Shown: positions 62,365 through 64,000 of the stretch, piece by piece
Layout: every line of letters begins with the position of its first letter
Numbering within the stretch: the stretch's first letter is position 1
Source: Flavimobilis massiliensis
Lineage (GTDB): Bacteria > Actinomycetota > Actinomycetes > Actinomycetales > Cellulomonadaceae
Length of the DNA stretch: 64,000 bases
Reading direction: 5' to 3'
Assembly (NCBI RefSeq): GCF_900240335.1
Contig: NZ_LT964979.1
Location: forward strand, 1,674,001-1,738,000
Made by a program: the position numbers and the translations under genes
Notes under the pieces: generated by a model
What the model saw: only the letters and a program-made list of their open reading frames with translations
Database searches by the model: none
Told to the model about the DNA's origin: nothing

Positions 62365-63384
62365 TTGAGGCCCATCTCACGTTCATTGCTCGCCTGCGCC
62401 GCGAGTGCGGCACTCATCGCGACAACTGTCGGCGCAGCCGCAGCACCCGCGCCCGCTACCGCTGTGAGTGAGGTCACCGACGCCATCGCAGCAGTCGCAC
62501 CTGCTCAGGACCTCGTCACCCGCGACGTCGCGATCGTCGACGGCACGGTACAGCCGAGCGACCCAGCCGGCGAGGTCGTCGTCCCGGCCGACCCTGGCGA
62601 TTCCATCGTGCTGAGCGGCGGCGACGCGACCGACGTTCCAGCCCTGTCGATCGCACTGCCGGCAGAGGTCGAGGTCGAGAGTGGCGTCGTGTCCGACGAC
62701 GGAACGGTGGTCTACGAGTCCGTCGACGGTGGCGTCGACGTAGCGGTTCAGGTGATGGAAGACTCCTCTGTCCGCGTGATGACGGTCATCCCCGATGCGA
62801 ACGCGCCGCGCGAGTACACCTATGACCTCGGACTGCCCGCCGACGCCGTCGTCACCGAAGGGGACGACGGATCGATGCTCTTCACCACCCCCGACGGCGA
62901 CTTCCTCGGCGGGGTCGCCGCGCCGTGGGCGAAGGACGCGAACGGCGTCGACATTCCCACGCGGTACCGCGTCGACGGTTCGTCGCTCGTGCAGGAGGTC
63001 GACTTCACGGACGAGACGGTGTTCCCCGTCGTCGCTGATCCATGGATGGGTCTGAAGATCTTCAGCTCCATCACCCGAACTTCGATGGGGTCATGGTGGA
63101 AGGTCAGTGCAAACAAGTCGCTCTGGGGACACAACATCCACACCCCTAGCGCCCCCAGCTGGGCGATCATGCTGACCGCGGGCTGGGATGAGATCAAGGC
63201 GAAGTACCCGCACACGGTCAAGCCAATCACTTTCCGTCAGCAGTACGAGTGTCATGTCGCGGGCGGGTACCTCTGGATCGCGGGGGACTGGAATCTTGAG
63301 GGGAACAGACCTGCCCGGACGACTCACTGGAGCTACGGCGTCGCGAAGCACCACTGCAACTGGTCCAGCCCTGACCGCTACTGA
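62365..63384 (+). CDS. Secreted protein with DUF2599-like C-terminal domain
   Basis: 339 residues from TTG 62365, chosen because GAGAGAGAGAG precedes it and MRPISRSLLACAASAALIA is a good signal peptide; GTG 62323 would add 14 charged residues. Residues about 60-220: repetitive acidic beta-rich region (DGTVVYESVDGGVDVAVQVME, GSMLFTTPDGDFLGGVAAPW). C-terminal 100 residues: EIKAKYPHTVKPITFRQQYECHVAGGYLW, then AGDWNLEGNRPART and HHCNW, matching DUF2599 as I recall it. The family is secreted and functionally undefined. Next gene follows after 10 bp. Confidence 0.75.
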   Translation: MRPISRSLLACAASAALIATTVGAAAAPAPATAVSEVTDAIAAVAPAQDLVTRDVAIVDGTVQPSDPAGEVVVPADPGDSIVLSGGDATDVPALSIALPAEVEVESGVVSDDGTVVYESVDGGVDVAVQVMEDSSVRVMTVIPDANAPREYTYDLGLPADAVVTEGDDGSMLFTTPDGDFLGGVAAPWAKDANGVDIPTRYRVDGSSLVQEVDFTDETVFPVVADPWMGLKIFSSITRTSMGSWWKVSANKSLWGHNIHTPSAPSWAIMLTAGWDEIKAKYPHTVKPITFRQQYECHVAGGYLWIAGDWNLEGNRPARTTHWSYGVAKHHCNWSSPDRY

Positions 63385-63394
63385 ACGGAGCACC

Positions 63395-63676
63395 ATGACC
63401 ATCGAGCCATCGACTCCAGCACCCCGCGACACACACCGGCGTTCGCGCCTGTTCGTGGGGATGCTCATCCTCACTCTCCTCTTGTCACCTTTCGCGCTCG
63501 TCGGACCGCTCGTGGCACTCGCCACGCCCCTGCGCAGGGCACCTCGACAGATGCGACTCCTGTGGATCGTCGCTCTCGCAGTCACCGTGCTGGGATGGGG
63601 ACTAGCTCTCTTCGCGAGCTCGGGACTCTGGCCCGACTGGCTCATGTTCGACTCTGAGGAGTCCGCGACGGTCTGA
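63395..63676 (+). CDS. Small membrane protein paired with the DUF2599-like protein
   Basis: 93 residues from ATG 63395, with GGAG 8 nt upstream and only 10 bp after the preceding stop. Two transmembrane helices (LFVGMLILTLLLSPFALVG and LLWIVALAVTVLGWGLALF) joined by a basic loop. No family recognised. The tight coupling suggests that it helps export, anchor or neutralise the partner; inference only. Confidence 0.65.
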   Translation: MTIEPSTPAPRDTHRRSRLFVGMLILTLLLSPFALVGPLVALATPLRRAPRQMRLLWIVALAVTVLGWGLALFASSGLWPDWLMFDSEESATV

Positions 63677-63715
63677 CCCGCGCGACTCGGAGCATCGCTC
63701 GTGACCGTCACCGCT

Positions 63716-63766
63716 CGACCCGTCGGGTCTGAGCGCCATCACAGCGCGCTCAGACCCGACGGGTCG
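63716..63766. terminator. Hairpin overlapping the 3' end of the sugar-binding regulator gene
   Basis: 21-bp perfect stem starting CGACCCGTCGGGTCTGAGCG with a 9-nt loop. Its right arm encodes the last eight or so codons of the minus-strand gene. Placed between convergent genes. Confidence 0.65.
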
Positions 63767-64000
63767 GTTCGGGGGCGCGGGTCGCCGACGGGGGTCCACG
63801 TCGGGTCGTCGTCGACGTCGTCGTCGAGCTCGAGAAGACGCTGGGCGGTGAGCTCGTCCGTGATGAGGTGCGTCGGGACCCCCGCGAGGAGCGCGGCGCG
63901 CAGAGGCACCGCCTTGTTGTCGCCTGCAACCGCGCACACGCGGCGCGGGATGAGCCGTAGCTGCGCAGGCGTCGGGCCCGTCGCGCGCGCGTTGATCGCC
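63739..64000 (-). CDS. Sugar-binding transcriptional regulator, C-terminal part (cut by window edge)
   Basis: About 87 C-terminal codons. The segment RRVCAVAGDNKAVPLRAALLAG followed by VPTHLITDELTAQRLLEL is the end of the sugar-phosphate-binding domain of the SorC/DeoR-like regulator family (PF04198 type). The N-terminal helix-turn-helix lies beyond the right edge. The last residues are an acidic tail with DPSGLSAL. Target genes are not visible. Confidence 0.8.
   Translation of the reverse strand, partial: AINARATGPTPAQLRLIPRRVCAVAGDNKAVPLRAALLAGVPTHLITDELTAQRLLELDDDVDDDPTWTPVGDPRPRTDPSGLSAL

Overview
The window comes from a high-GC actinobacterium, most likely a facultative member of the Micrococcales (a Cellulomonadaceae/Sanguibacter-like organism is my best guess). 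Supporting signs are the strong G/C bias at third codon positions, frequent GTG starts, a BldC-type regulator, a 32-residue bS22 protein, a classical menaquinone pathway, and many start codons that lie only 6 bp after a TANNNT promoter element (leaderless mRNAs). It is an unfinished short-read assembly: two single N bases each sit beside obvious sequencing artefact, a read-through Illumina/Nextera-type adapter inside the htrA gene (about 16832-16938) and a poly-C tract in the 5' end of radA (about 57271-57478).

Layout. 1-11561 (minus): nuoA-nuoL of respiratory complex I, nuoL cut by the left edge. 11734-15333: a geranylgeranyl (menaquinone) reductase, menG and menF. 15576-17132: a membrane-anchored HtrA protease. 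17292-20142: menD and menC. 20183-25969 (minus): PTS enzyme I, HPr and a fructose PTS operon with 1-phosphofructokinase and a DeoR regulator. 26143-27044: TetR plus an SMR efflux pump with two operator-like palindromes. 27218-33783: menB, a collapsed aldo/keto reductase, a DUF3048 lipoprotein, menE, menA and small membrane genes. 33854-35832: a lower-GC cassette of two paralogous exported proteins, one with a Cys/His enzyme-like domain. 35963-40827 (minus): a cytochrome c maturation operon (ccsB, resB, ccdA, tlpA) led by a histidine phosphatase. 40973-45780: MarR, YceI and a large secreted subtilase. 45841-47962: a fused TrpE-TrpG anthranilate synthase with a textbook trp attenuator. 48018-53952: Rex, a glutaredoxin-like protein, a HAD phosphatase, bS22, BldC, AcuC and a TrkH/TrkA potassium system. 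54016-61571: an ABC-2 exporter, a lacI relic, radA, disA and mutY. 61668-64000: an N-acetylglutamate synthase-like GNAT, a secreted DUF2599-like protein with a small membrane partner, and the 3' end of a sugar-binding regulator.

How it fits together. The dominant theme is the respiratory chain. Complex I passes electrons to menaquinone, whose synthesis (menF, D, C, E, B, A, G and a chain reductase) is almost complete here; the Ccs/Res system and thiol-redox proteins mature c-type cytochromes; Rex, encoded in the window, senses NADH/NAD+. A good Rex-box-like dyad (13083-13102) overlaps the predicted promoter of the reductase-nuo block, next to a DtxR/IdeR-like iron box, suggesting joint redox and iron control. 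A second theme is sugar uptake through the PTS. The least understood parts are the exported cassettes at 33854-35832 and 62365-63676.
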